From: Shewanella acanthi
GTDB lineage: Bacteria > Pseudomonadota > Gammaproteobacteria > Enterobacterales > Shewanellaceae
NCBI RefSeq assembly: GCF_019457475.1
Contig: NZ_CP080413.1
Span: 620,001 to 684,000, forward strand
Length of the DNA: 64,000 nucleotides
Reading direction: 5' to 3'
Position 1 is the first letter of the stretch; every line of letters starts with the position of its first letter. Below the pieces are notes generated by a model. It was not told where the DNA came from. It saw nothing but the letters and a program-made list of their open reading frames with translations, and did no database searches. Below are positions 52,496 through 61,327 of this stretch, in pieces. The position numbers and the translations under genes are program-made.

Positions 52496-52590
52496 TAAAA
52501 AACCAGCACAAAAGGCTGGCGACTATTGCGCCTTGGTTAACTGCGGGGTACGACTCCCGGCATTGGATTTTGCCAATGCGGTCATAGTAT
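52495..52590 (-). ncRNA. C4-antisense-RNA-like regulator of the icd-rha module
   Basis: A TTGACA (plus-strand coordinates 52608-52613) and TACTAT lie about 20 bp apart upstream; an intrinsic terminator (CCAGC loop GCTGG then TTTTTT on the minus strand, 52497-52519) ends the segment. Inside, 52528-52553 is complementary to 52414-52435 in the downstream Icd segment over most of its length (TCGTAC, CCGCA and ACCAAGG blocks). A short terminated RNA complementary to the icd leader, followed by an antirepressor-type gene, is the C4 arrangement of P1/P7. A CATTGG loop CCAATG hairpin is also present. Confidence 0.65.
52523..52585 (-). CDS. 20-aa Ash-like leader peptide
   Basis: ATG at 52585 to TAG at 52523-52525 encodes MTALAKSNAGSRTPQLTKAQ, similar to the start of Ash/Icd proteins. 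After the amber codon the same frame stays open through the Icd-like stretch into rha, so the leader, Icd and Rha form one frame interrupted by one stop. No good RBS is seen. Confidence 0.4.
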   Translation of the reverse strand: MTALAKSNAGSRTPQLTKAQ

Positions 52591-52619
52591 TGCCCCGTTA
52601 AGTAAACTTTGTCAATTTT

Positions 52620-52641
52620 ACTTATCAGTTAACTGATAAGT
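52620..52641. repeat. Dispersed palindrome copy 4, extended to 22 bp
   Basis: A perfect 22-bp palindrome (half-site ACTTATCAGTT) containing the same ATCAGTTAACTGAT core as at 35772, 40494 and 40546. It lies just upstream of the C4-like RNA promoter on the minus strand and ahead of the tape-measure gene on the plus strand, so it is placed to act as an operator. Confidence 0.85.
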
Positions 52642-52778
52642 ACATGCGCGCAAAAATGCGCTGATGTACCCACTCCCACTCCTATCTCTCTCACTAACGT
52701 ACAGGTTTTTACGCTGTGGTCGCGAAATCGCGCTCACAGCCTTTGCTGCGCGTAGGGTTATATAAATAAGGGCAAGTT

Positions 52779-55700
52779 ATGAGCTTTAAAGATCAAGAAG
52801 TGAATTTAATCATTCAGGGTAAAGATTTATTTTCGGCTGAGGCGAAAAAGTCTGAGCAAGCCTTACAGGAGTTGGGGCGCGAGAGTGAAAAGCTTAATGA
52901 GCAACTGGATGATTTAAAACAACAGCAAGAGGCTATCCGTGCTATTGGCGAACTAACGGATTCTATTAGCCGTAACTCGCAGGCATTTAGCGATAACAGT
53001 GTTGCCCTTGATCAATTAAAGCGTGAACAAAAACAAGCCGCGACAGAAGTCAAAACGCTTGAGTCTGCCCAACGTGAAGCGGCGGCATCTACCGCTAATG
53101 TCGAAGCGGAGTATCAACAAACGGCCGCACAGCTAGCGCAATATGATAGCCAAGTGGCGGCTACCCGTGCCGAAGTTGAGCGCTTAAGCGCGACCCAAGG
53201 AAAAGGTGCGCAGGCAAGTCAAGCACAGGCCGCCGCCTTATCTAAAGCGAAGAATGATTTACAACAGCTTGAAACCACTCAACGGAGTACCGCCGCCAGC
53301 GCTGAGAAGCTTAGCAACGAACTCGAACAGGAGCGCCGCGGCCTTAATCAACTTAATGCCGCCGTCGATGAGGCGAGCCGTAAAAAGGCGGAGTATGCGC
53401 TTAAGGTTAAAACTGCCAGCAGTGATCTGACACAACTTGGTACGTCCATCAGCCGCAATAAGCAAGAACTCGGTAAGCAGCAAGCCGTGTTGCAAAAGGC
53501 TGGCGTGGATATGGAGCGCCTTGGCGATGCCAGCAAAGAGCTTAAGGTAAAACAAGCGGCAGCCGAGCAAGCGCTAAAAGGCGTTAATGAAAAACTCACT
53601 GTCCATAATGCGTTGTTGCAAAACAATAAAACGGTGGCGGCAGCGTCAACGGCGCAAACTGCACTGACCACCACCGCCGTACAAACCTTAGCTAAGGCTT
53701 ATGCGGCGCTGCTGTCGGCGCAGCAAGCGGTGGCAGCGGTAAAAACAGGGGTTGAGAATTACGGTGAGCTAGAAGCTGCGATTACTAAGGTTGAAAAAAC
53801 CACAGGTAACGCCCGTGAAACCGTGATCAAAATGGCCGCCGAGCTTAAGGAGCTTGGTGAAAAGGTGACCCCAACCAGCACCAATGAATTGCTGCGAATG
53901 GCCGAAGTCGCAGGCCAGTTAGGGACTAAATCGACCGAGGATATTTTAAGTTTGGTCGCGGCGTCGGATGCCCTAGGGTTATCGACCAACTTAGCCGGTG
54001 ATGAAGCGGCCACTATGTTGGCGCGTATCCTCGGTATGACCCAAGAGGGGATCCCGCAGATCCATAGTTTGTCCTCTGCGGTTGTTGCGTTGGGTAATGA
54101 TTTTGCGGTTACCGAAGCTGATATTGTGCAAATGACGAAGGAGATCGTCTCTGGCACCCGCGAGATTAACTTAGGCAGCGCCGCAGCTGCCGCCTTTGGT
54201 ACGACATTAGCCGAGCTAGGCCAACCAGCTGAGCGTTCGCGCAGCGCTATGCAACGCCTTGGCGCTGAGATTAATAACGCCAGCAAAAAAGGCGGCGAGT
54301 CGCTTGAAACCTTAATGCGGATCACAGGCCAAACCGCCAAACAGATTGAGCAAGATCTTGGGGAAGCCCCTGAAAAGGTGTTGGTTAAATTCCTTGAAGG
54401 GCTGCAAAAGGTAAAGGGCGAAGGAAAATTAGTCTCTGATTCGCTTAAGGCCATGCACATTGAAGGATCGGAGGCTACAGGGGTATTAACGGTTTTAGCC
54501 GATGGTACAGATCGCTTGAAAACAGCGTTAGCGCTGAGTAACCAAGCGTATGCCGATGGCAATTACCATATGAAGGAGGCCGCCAAAGCCTATGCAGATC
54601 AAGAGTCGGCTATTGGGCGGTTAGAAAACAAGTTTCATAACTTAACCACAAGTATTGGTGAGGTGTTTTCAAACTCGGTGAATAGCTCCATCCGTGGTAC
54701 GGGTGAGGCGATTGATGATGTGCGTGATTACGCTGTTAAGCTTGCTGAATATCTACCTGAATTAATCGGTGGATTTAAGGATGTATTAGAAGCGGCTGGT
54801 AATTTTACCAGTTTATTCACGGACGGCGCGTTTGATGTTGTGCTGCATAAAATGGATGAAATGGCGCTTAGCGCGAACTATTTATCCTCTGTGTTTAATA
54901 CATTGACTTTGGGTATACAAGGGACTGCTTACGCTGCGTTATCGCTGTCAGAAAATATTGAATCGTTAGCAGGCATTGACACCTCAAATTTACAGAAAAA
55001 AATCGCCGATATTGGCGTGCAAATGTCAAAAACCAAAGAGTCGATTCGTAAAGATGTTGATGATATTAATGAAATAAATAAACGCTTAGCGGGCGAGTCC
55101 TCCATTGCCTATAAGACGTTTAATGACACGATGGATAAGTATGGGTTTGCGATTAGCAAGCTCAGCGAAGATCAGCAAAAGCAAATCCGCAGCATCCTCG
55201 AAGCCAATAAATATAATGCCGAACAGGAAGATCTCTATCGTAAGTTAACCCTAGCAATAAACAGGGCAAACAGTGAGATAGAAATTGAAGCGGCATTAAA
55301 AGAAAATGCCGCCAAAGCCAGTAAGGAAAAATCAGAAGCAGATGCTAAGGGCTTGGATGTCACGACCAAGCAGACGCTCACCTTGGCTGAAAATGCCACC
55401 GCATTAAAAGCGCAGGCGTTGTCACTCGATGAGGCCAAGAAAAAAGCGGCTGAGTTGCATGATAACTATGATAAAGGGCTGATTAGCACCGAAACCTATA
55501 ACAACATGCTCACGCTGTTGAATGAGTCGGTTAAGGCTAACAGTGCAGAAATTGGCAACAATAATAAAGCTCAAAAATCGCAAACTGAGTTAACCACCGA
55601 GTTTCTTGCTAAGCGTAAAGAGCTGCAAGCGCAATATGAGCAAGGCTTGATAACCGAGCAAGAGCTTACTTATGCGCAGCAGGATTTAGCACGGGCTTAT

Positions 55701-57059
55701 GATGCATCAGTGGCGAGCGCCAATGCTTCAGCCGGTACGACTGAAGTCCTGTCTGATGCTCAATTAGGATTGCAGGAAAAAATCCTCACCACTGAAAAGG
55801 CAATTAGGGAGCTACAAAAAGCGCTGGAGGATGAAAATCAGACCAGTGCAGACCTGGCGATTACTAAAGCGAAGCTTGCCAAGGAAGAGGCCAATCTTGC
55901 TGATCTAAAATTGCAAGCCGCTGAATTGGCGAAAATTGAAAATGCTAATTACAGCGAGTTGTTGATTATGCAGGCTCAATATCAAGTGCAGCTTGATGCG
56001 CTTGATCGCAGTTTTAGAGCGGGGTTAATCACTAAGCAGGAGTATGAAAGCCAGTCGCAGTTGCTCAAAGGCAGCTTGGATGAAATCAACAAAGTCTTAG
56101 GGACAAATACCGATAAGACGACTGAGAACACCAAAGCAACTGAAGAAAATACCAAGGCAACTGAAGAAAACACTGCTGCGGGTATTGAAAATGCGAAAGC
56201 ATTAGCCGAGCAAATCAGTTCGATTGATGATTTTCGTGGTAGTGCTATCGCGACTCGTTCTGTGATGGTTGCCCTGAATACTGAGTACGATTACTCAAAT
56301 GCAACTATCGAGGAAATGACCGATAGGTTAGCTCAGCTCGATAATCAAATTGAGGGTGCAGACCAGAAGCGTGAACGCCGTGAGCTCAATAATGCCATTC
56401 GTATGCGTAATTGGGTTAACCAAGTTGAGACGGGGTCACTCAGCTTGCAAGAGCTTGGCCGTATTGCTGATTTAGCGAATAACTCAGTTGTGCGCCTCTC
56501 TGATAACCAGTTAGTCCCACTGAATAAAGCAATTGAGGAAGCGCGGGCTAAGTTTCAGTCGTTGGCTGATGAGATCAATCAAACAACGCTGGATATTCAA
56601 GACCGCCTCGATGCTGCTTTGGGTAATGAGACTGCTATTACGGAGCGTAAATTTGCTAGTGAGCTGAAAGAAGTCGAAAGCTTAATTGAAACAGCTAAGT
56701 CTTACGGTGACAGCCAGCTAATCAAAAAACTGCAAAAGAGTTTAAGCGACCTAAAACAAGCTCAAGCGCTGGAGCGTAAAGCAACACAAGCCCAGCAGGC
56801 CGCCGACGAAGCCGCTAAGGCTAAGAGTGAGGCCTCCACCAAAGCCGCCTCGGCAGCAGCAAGTTCGACCACGCAAACCAGCCAACCGACTACCACGACC
56901 ACCCCAGCACCGACTGCCAGCGCTTCGGCGTCGAGCAGTGCTGACACTGTGGTGTTAAAGCTACAGGTGGGCGGCAACAGCTTTGATGCGTCGATGAAGC
57001 GCAGCTTAGTGACTGAGCTGGTTGCCGAAATCAAGCGGCTGCAATCCGTGGGCGGCTAA
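52779..57059 (+). CDS. Tail tape-measure protein
   Basis: This 1426-aa protein has long N-terminal coiled coils (about residues 1-300: ELGRESEKLNEQLDDLKQQQ and similar), a TP901-type tape-measure core (about 330-560: LLRMAEVAGQLGTKSTEDIL, GDEAATMLARILGMTQEGIP, YADQESAIGRLENKFHNL) and more coiled coil, with an Ala/Thr/Ser-rich linker before the end. Length sets the tail length. In lambda the two preceding genes are G and GT; neither is present on the plus strand here, and the rha module fills the gap. A TATATAA lies about 20 nt before the start, with AAGGGCAAG as RBS. Confidence 0.93.
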   Translation: MSFKDQEVNLIIQGKDLFSAEAKKSEQALQELGRESEKLNEQLDDLKQQQEAIRAIGELTDSISRNSQAFSDNSVALDQLKREQKQAATEVKTLESAQREAAASTANVEAEYQQTAAQLAQYDSQVAATRAEVERLSATQGKGAQASQAQAAALSKAKNDLQQLETTQRSTAASAEKLSNELEQERRGLNQLNAAVDEASRKKAEYALKVKTASSDLTQLGTSISRNKQELGKQQAVLQKAGVDMERLGDASKELKVKQAAAEQALKGVNEKLTVHNALLQNNKTVAAASTAQTALTTTAVQTLAKAYAALLSAQQAVAAVKTGVENYGELEAAITKVEKTTGNARETVIKMAAELKELGEKVTPTSTNELLRMAEVAGQLGTKSTEDILSLVAASDALGLSTNLAGDEAATMLARILGMTQEGIPQIHSLSSAVVALGNDFAVTEADIVQMTKEIVSGTREINLGSAAAAAFGTTLAELGQPAERSRSAMQRLGAEINNASKKGGESLETLMRITGQTAKQIEQDLGEAPEKVLVKFLEGLQKVKGEGKLVSDSLKAMHIEGSEATGVLTVLADGTDRLKTALALSNQAYADGNYHMKEAAKAYADQESAIGRLENKFHNLTTSIGEVFSNSVNSSIRGTGEAIDDVRDYAVKLAEYLPELIGGFKDVLEAAGNFTSLFTDGAFDVVLHKMDEMALSANYLSSVFNTLTLGIQGTAYAALSLSENIESLAGIDTSNLQKKIADIGVQMSKTKESIRKDVDDINEINKRLAGESSIAYKTFNDTMDKYGFAISKLSEDQQKQIRSILEANKYNAEQEDLYRKLTLAINRANSEIEIEAALKENAAKASKEKSEADAKGLDVTTKQTLTLAENATALKAQALSLDEAKKKAAELHDNYDKGLISTETYNNMLTLLNESVKANSAEIGNNNKAQKSQTELTTEFLAKRKELQAQYEQGLITEQELTYAQQDLARAYDASVASANASAGTTEVLSDAQLGLQEKILTTEKAIRELQKALEDENQTSADLAITKAKLAKEEANLADLKLQAAELAKIENANYSELLIMQAQYQVQLDALDRSFRAGLITKQEYESQSQLLKGSLDEINKVLGTNTDKTTENTKATEENTKATEENTAAGIENAKALAEQISSIDDFRGSAIATRSVMVALNTEYDYSNATIEEMTDRLAQLDNQIEGADQKRERRELNNAIRMRNWVNQVETGSLSLQELGRIADLANNSVVRLSDNQLVPLNKAIEEARAKFQSLADEINQTTLDIQDRLDAALGNETAITERKFASELKEVESLIETAKSYGDSQLIKKLQKSLSDLKQAQALERKATQAQQAADEAAKAKSEASTKAASAAASSTTQTSQPTTTTTPAPTASASASSSADTVVLKLQVGGNSFDASMKRSLVTELVAEIKRLQSVGG

Positions 57060-57088
57060 TCACTTGAACAGCTAAGGCCTGCGCCCTA

Positions 57089-57128
57089 TAGGCGGCTACT
57101 TCTTCTGGAGGTGGCCGCCTTTGTTTTT
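57089..57128 (+). terminator. Terminator-like hairpin after the tape-measure gene
   Basis: AGGCGGC pairs with GCCGCCT around a 17-nt loop, followed by TTGTTTTTT. It is internal to the late operon and would require antitermination to be passed. Confidence 0.65.
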
Positions 57129-57161
57129 TCTATTCCACCGCAAACAAAATCCAGGTGATAA

Positions 57162-57548
57162 ATGACAACCGTTGCCCCGACCATAGTTGATAGCATCCCT
57201 ATCAGCGCCGATTTGCTATGGCTTAACCGCAATGCGCAGCAGCGGGTGGCGAGCAATATCAAGCGGGCGCTCAATGGCGCGCCCCATATCAATATGGCCC
57301 CAATCCCCTCCGGCTTTGTGATGGAGCTTGGCACCAAAGAGGGCGGCATGAGTCGAGCCGAATTTACCACCCTGCAGACCCACGCCAACACCACGCTCAC
57401 CGAGTTCAACCTCAGCTTTGAAGGCACCAATTACACAGTGATGTGGGACAGCACCCAAGGCGCACCCATTAGCGGCGATGACATTTTCGACGAGGTTGGC
57501 GGCTTCGCCACTCTCACCAACGTCACCCTCAAGTTACTGATCCTTTAG
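57162..57548 (+). CDS. Minor tail protein (128 aa)
   Basis: This beta-rich protein (VASNIKRALNGAPHINMAPI, GFVMELGTKEGGMSRAEFTT) lies right after the tape measure where distal tail proteins such as lambda M are encoded. No clear family motif recognised. Confidence 0.65.
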   Translation: MTTVAPTIVDSIPISADLLWLNRNAQQRVASNIKRALNGAPHINMAPIPSGFVMELGTKEGGMSRAEFTTLQTHANTTLTEFNLSFEGTNYTVMWDSTQGAPISGDDIFDEVGGFATLTNVTLKLLIL

Positions 57549-57586
57549 AACACATCCTATAGCCATTTTGATATTCGAGATCCCCT

Positions 57587-60022
57587 ATGACTATCAACCG
57601 TAACAATCTCAAAATCCAAAAGCCTGAGGTGCTGGGCAGTAACTCAGACGCAGGTGGCCAGCGCACCAAAAATACCGTGATTGCAGGTGAGCTTAACCAG
57701 CTATTTAAAGCGATATCCGATATCGACCACGCCACCAGTGCGGTCGATGTGGTGAAGTGCTTCCCCTGGGTGGACACCCCAGGCACAGAAACCCTACTTG
57801 ATGGTCACATTTTTGTGAGTGCGCCGCCAACCGATCCACTGGTCAGCATCTTAATTGCCGAATCCTCATTATTGAATGACGCCAGTCGCATGACCGATAT
57901 GATCGATATGCTCGAATCCTCGGTACGCGCAGGCCAACTTATTCGCCGTGGATTAATTGGATTACTAGCAGGGCAAGACTCCTTCCCCCGCGCTTACCTG
58001 CAAACCATGTATCGCTATAACGATAAAGATATCTGGGCTAACGTGCGTTTAGGCCAAGGGCAAATTATCTGTATTAGCGTGGAATATGCAGGCAACGAGA
58101 ATGCGCTTTACCCACGCTTTGAGCATTTTTGCGAAATCAAAGAATCGGTAACAGGTGGCCAAGAGGGGCAGGTGTATTTTAGCCCACCGATCCCCTACGA
58201 CACCCCCGATGCCTCGGTGATTATCAATGGCGAAACGGGCTGTACTAAGCTGCGCTACACCAGTGAAAACGCCGACATTAAATACCATGGCGTAAGCCTG
58301 CTTACCGCCGAGAACAACAGCACTTTGCTATCGGTTGGCAGCACTCGCACTGAGCTGCTGCCTAAAATTCGCCAAGTCGCGGTAAGTGCGGGCAATAAGA
58401 TTACCGTGGACGATAGCGCCGATGTGGCCAGCAGCTTAGTGCATAACACCATTACCCGCAGTGGTAATGGTGGCACTACCTACATTTATAACGTGCCCGA
58501 GTTGATGGATGATCCCTACTTTGCCACCTATGGCATCAAGCATGTTGAGGTGATTGGCCTTTACAGTTGGGCGGCCACCATTAGCATTACGGGTACCACG
58601 GTCACAGTCACTTACACCACAGCGATGTCATCCAATCAAACGATTGGGATTAAGTATTTTTCATCCCTGCGTTATAGCAGCTATAGCAGCGCGAGTGCTT
58701 TCCCCGCCGCTAAAAAACTCACTATTGGTACCGTCAAAGCCTCTGCCACCTTTAGCGATAGCAACTATGGCACTATCACGCTCACCGAGTACACGGGCGG
58801 CGAGCTGCGCGAATCCAATGGCCGCGTAGTAGCGACCATTAATTACCTCACAGGCGTGGTAACGAAAAACACCGATAGCCGCGGCGCATTTACCGTGGCC
58901 TACGATGCCTTAGTAGAAGATTCGGCAATCTCGGATAACTCAGTGAGCTTTGCCTTAAGTCAACCCGAGCCGATTTTAGACAGCTTTTATGTGGTGGTAT
59001 CCACTACCTCAGACACTTTGCTCAGTGGCAGCAGCGATAGCGCTGGCAATATCACCGGCACGGGCATTACCGGCACCATTGAAAACGGCATGGTCACGCT
59101 ATCGTTTTCGGCCAACGTGGACCTAACCACCTTAAGTTATGACATAAGCGAAACCGTCACCCTTAACCCGCCGCCAGAGCTGTACGGCCTAAATCCGCTG
59201 CGCCTACCCTCGGGCGGGGTGGTGAATCACTTTAATGATTGGACGCCCATCTCTATCGAGCATACTAACGTGCAAGTGGTGGCAAACCCTGCTCCTGCGC
59301 AAATCTTTAACGTGCGAACAGATGCACGATTTGTGGATATTACCGACAGCCTAGGCGCAAGCCTGTGGACCATTGATAACACCCACTTTAGCCACAATAG
59401 CGCCACGGGCGTGGTCACGCTAAACAGTGATTTTACCGGCTTTGTGGCGCCGTTCGTACTCACCGACACTATTGGTGAAGAAGCGCTAGTCACAGAGGTA
59501 AAAGAGGGCGCATTGCAGTTATCGGCTGAGCTTTCGCGCACCTACCCTGTGGGCTCGATTGTCGCCTCCATCCAAAATTTGGGCGATTTGCAGGCACGCA
59601 CAGGCCCAGTGCGGGATATGACGGCATGGTCTAACAACTGGGACGTAGACGGCACCAACGCAGTGGGCTCAATGAACGTGGTGGACTACCCAATTGAGGT
59701 CAGTAACGAAACCGCGATTAACGAAGATTGGGTGCTGATTTTTACATCAAGTACGGCGTTCCGCTGTGTGGGTAAAGGTATTGGCCAAATCGCCACGGGC
59801 GATATTCTTAACGACTTTGCCCCAATCAACCCGCTAACCCTGCTGCCTTACTTTGTTATTCGCCAACAAGCCTTTAACGAAGGTTGGCAGACGGGGGAGG
59901 CCGTGCGCTTTAGAACTTACGCCAGCAGCAAGCCTGCGATGCTTATTCGCACTGTTGCCTCAGGCCACAGCCAAATCACCACCGACCGCACCACCATTGC
60001 CTTCCGTGGCAATGAGTCGTAA
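57587..60022 (+). CDS. Large tail tip/fibre-like protein (811 aa)
   Basis: The protein begins MTINRNNLKIQKPEVLGSNS and is dominated by Thr/Ser/Gly-rich repeated beta strands (TISITGTTVTVTYTT, TITLTEYTGGELRESNGRVV, TGVVTLNSDFTGFV). Position and composition indicate a virion protein of the tail tip or baseplate. I do not recognise a named family. Confidence 0.7.
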   Translation: MTINRNNLKIQKPEVLGSNSDAGGQRTKNTVIAGELNQLFKAISDIDHATSAVDVVKCFPWVDTPGTETLLDGHIFVSAPPTDPLVSILIAESSLLNDASRMTDMIDMLESSVRAGQLIRRGLIGLLAGQDSFPRAYLQTMYRYNDKDIWANVRLGQGQIICISVEYAGNENALYPRFEHFCEIKESVTGGQEGQVYFSPPIPYDTPDASVIINGETGCTKLRYTSENADIKYHGVSLLTAENNSTLLSVGSTRTELLPKIRQVAVSAGNKITVDDSADVASSLVHNTITRSGNGGTTYIYNVPELMDDPYFATYGIKHVEVIGLYSWAATISITGTTVTVTYTTAMSSNQTIGIKYFSSLRYSSYSSASAFPAAKKLTIGTVKASATFSDSNYGTITLTEYTGGELRESNGRVVATINYLTGVVTKNTDSRGAFTVAYDALVEDSAISDNSVSFALSQPEPILDSFYVVVSTTSDTLLSGSSDSAGNITGTGITGTIENGMVTLSFSANVDLTTLSYDISETVTLNPPPELYGLNPLRLPSGGVVNHFNDWTPISIEHTNVQVVANPAPAQIFNVRTDARFVDITDSLGASLWTIDNTHFSHNSATGVVTLNSDFTGFVAPFVLTDTIGEEALVTEVKEGALQLSAELSRTYPVGSIVASIQNLGDLQARTGPVRDMTAWSNNWDVDGTNAVGSMNVVDYPIEVSNETAINEDWVLIFTSSTAFRCVGKGIGQIATGDILNDFAPINPLTLLPYFVIRQQAFNEGWQTGEAVRFRTYASSKPAMLIRTVASGHSQITTDRTTIAFRGNES

Positions 60023-60034
60023 AGCAAAAAGCAA

Positions 60035-60095
60035 GGCGCTAGGGTCTAGCGCCTAGCGCCTAGCACTTAGAACCTAGCAACTAGAACTTAGCACC
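60035..60095 (+). repeat. CTAG-rich hairpin and TAG repeats
   Basis: GGCGCTAG pairs with CTAGCGCC around GGT (60035-60053), followed by repeated TAGCRCY/TAGAAC units to about 60095. It is the same form as 49211-49229 and sits between two tail genes. Confidence 0.75.
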
Positions 60096-60117
60096 TTATT
60101 CACTAAAGGAGTTTTTT

Positions 60118-61029
60118 ATGGGATTACCCGTTACTGTTTATCGCCATACAGACGCAGGTGCACCGCAGTTGGTTAGCTGCACCCCAAGCGAATGGATTAA
60201 TATCCTCAAAAAAGTGCTGGTTGAAGGTTATGGCACCAAAGCCCCACTAGGTTGGACGCTGGAATTTGAGGATACAGGCACTTATCAGGTCGCTTTTCGT
60301 AACTCGACAACTGGTGGTAGTGGTGGATTTGTTAAATTTCAATCAGCCAGTGGTGCCAACTCAGGTAACATGCGTATAACTGCTGCGGCGAGCATGACTG
60401 ATATCAATACATTTGTAAGGTCACAGTATTACAGGACATTTGCATTAGGTACAGCGGCTAAAGGGTGGGAAATTATCGGGACGGCACGTGGTTTTTGGTT
60501 CATTCAACATTACACAACAAGCCTGTCTTATTATGTGAACAGTAACCTTCAAACAAGCTTCTTTATTGGTGATATAGAAGCCCTGTATGATAATGACGCT
60601 GGCCGTTTCATGTTAATTACAGGCTACCCCACTGCCAGCGACAGCACAGGTGTGAATTCCGGTTACAGTTTCGGCTCACGTGAGACAATATACGGCCAAT
60701 CGTACGCAACGGATGGTAGTAACACTAGCGCTTATTACTCATCCGAAACCTTCACTTATTTGTATCCAAATACCGGCAATTCAAATGCTGAAACATTAGG
60801 GGTTAAACATGTTGTGGCACCAGTGGTGTTAACGATTAGCTCCAATTTTGACAGTTTAACTTTGCCTCGCCTCAAGGGCTTTGTACCTGGTGCAATGGCG
60901 TCATCGTTCGCTGGATACGGTAGCGAGGTTTGGCCAAAAGAGCTAACATTCAACGGGAAAAATCATGTCGGTGTGCGTGGCACATACGGATTATGCTGTT
61001 GGATAAATACGGAGGAATGGTATGTCTAG
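60118..61029 (+). CDS. Putative tail virion protein (303 aa)
   Basis: The protein starts MGLPVTVYRHTDAGAPQLVS after AAGGAG and is rich in Ser, Thr, Tyr and Gly (SGYSFGSRETIYGQSYATDG, ETFTYLYPNTGNSNAETLGV). It is probably a tail tip or receptor-contact component given its place; the family is unknown. The stop overlaps the next start. Confidence 0.65.
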   Translation: MGLPVTVYRHTDAGAPQLVSCTPSEWINILKKVLVEGYGTKAPLGWTLEFEDTGTYQVAFRNSTTGGSGGFVKFQSASGANSGNMRITAAASMTDINTFVRSQYYRTFALGTAAKGWEIIGTARGFWFIQHYTTSLSYYVNSNLQTSFFIGDIEALYDNDAGRFMLITGYPTASDSTGVNSGYSFGSRETIYGQSYATDGSNTSAYYSSETFTYLYPNTGNSNAETLGVKHVVAPVVLTISSNFDSLTLPRLKGFVPGAMASSFAGYGSEVWPKELTFNGKNHVGVRGTYGLCCWINTEEWYV

Positions 61030-61327
61030 CATCACTGTTCAACCAATAGTAACCACAGTTCCTAATATCAACCAGGCCACATTGAAAATTGATATGGACG
61101 CTGACGCTGAAAGATTGATTGTATTAGACAGGTTGACGCTTGAAGTCATCAACCACGTTATTCGCCCACCTTCGGGGTTTGCTTATCTTATTGTTCCTCA
61201 AAAATATGCCAGCACAGACAAATTGTTAGTTGGTATTGTTGATGATGATTTGGCGTTTGATTGTAAAATGGCCGATGGTGTGAGTGCCACCATTGAAGAT
61301 GTGCAAGGCTTGGATATGAGCCAATGA
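61022..61327 (+). CDS. Small tail protein (101 aa)
   Basis: The protein is beta-rich (SITVQPIVTTVPNINQATLK, AERLIVLDRLTLEVINHVIR), overlapping both neighbours by 4-8 nt. This tight coupling suggests a partner of the flanking tip proteins. Function unknown. Confidence 0.65.
   Translation: MSSITVQPIVTTVPNINQATLKIDMDADAERLIVLDRLTLEVINHVIRPPSGFAYLIVPQKYASTDKLLVGIVDDDLAFDCKMADGVSATIEDVQGLDMSQ

Noticed and set aside
53759..54562. Long minus-strand frame inside the tape-measure gene
   Set aside because: It is a Ser/Ala-rich shadow of the real gene with no RBS or recognisable domain.
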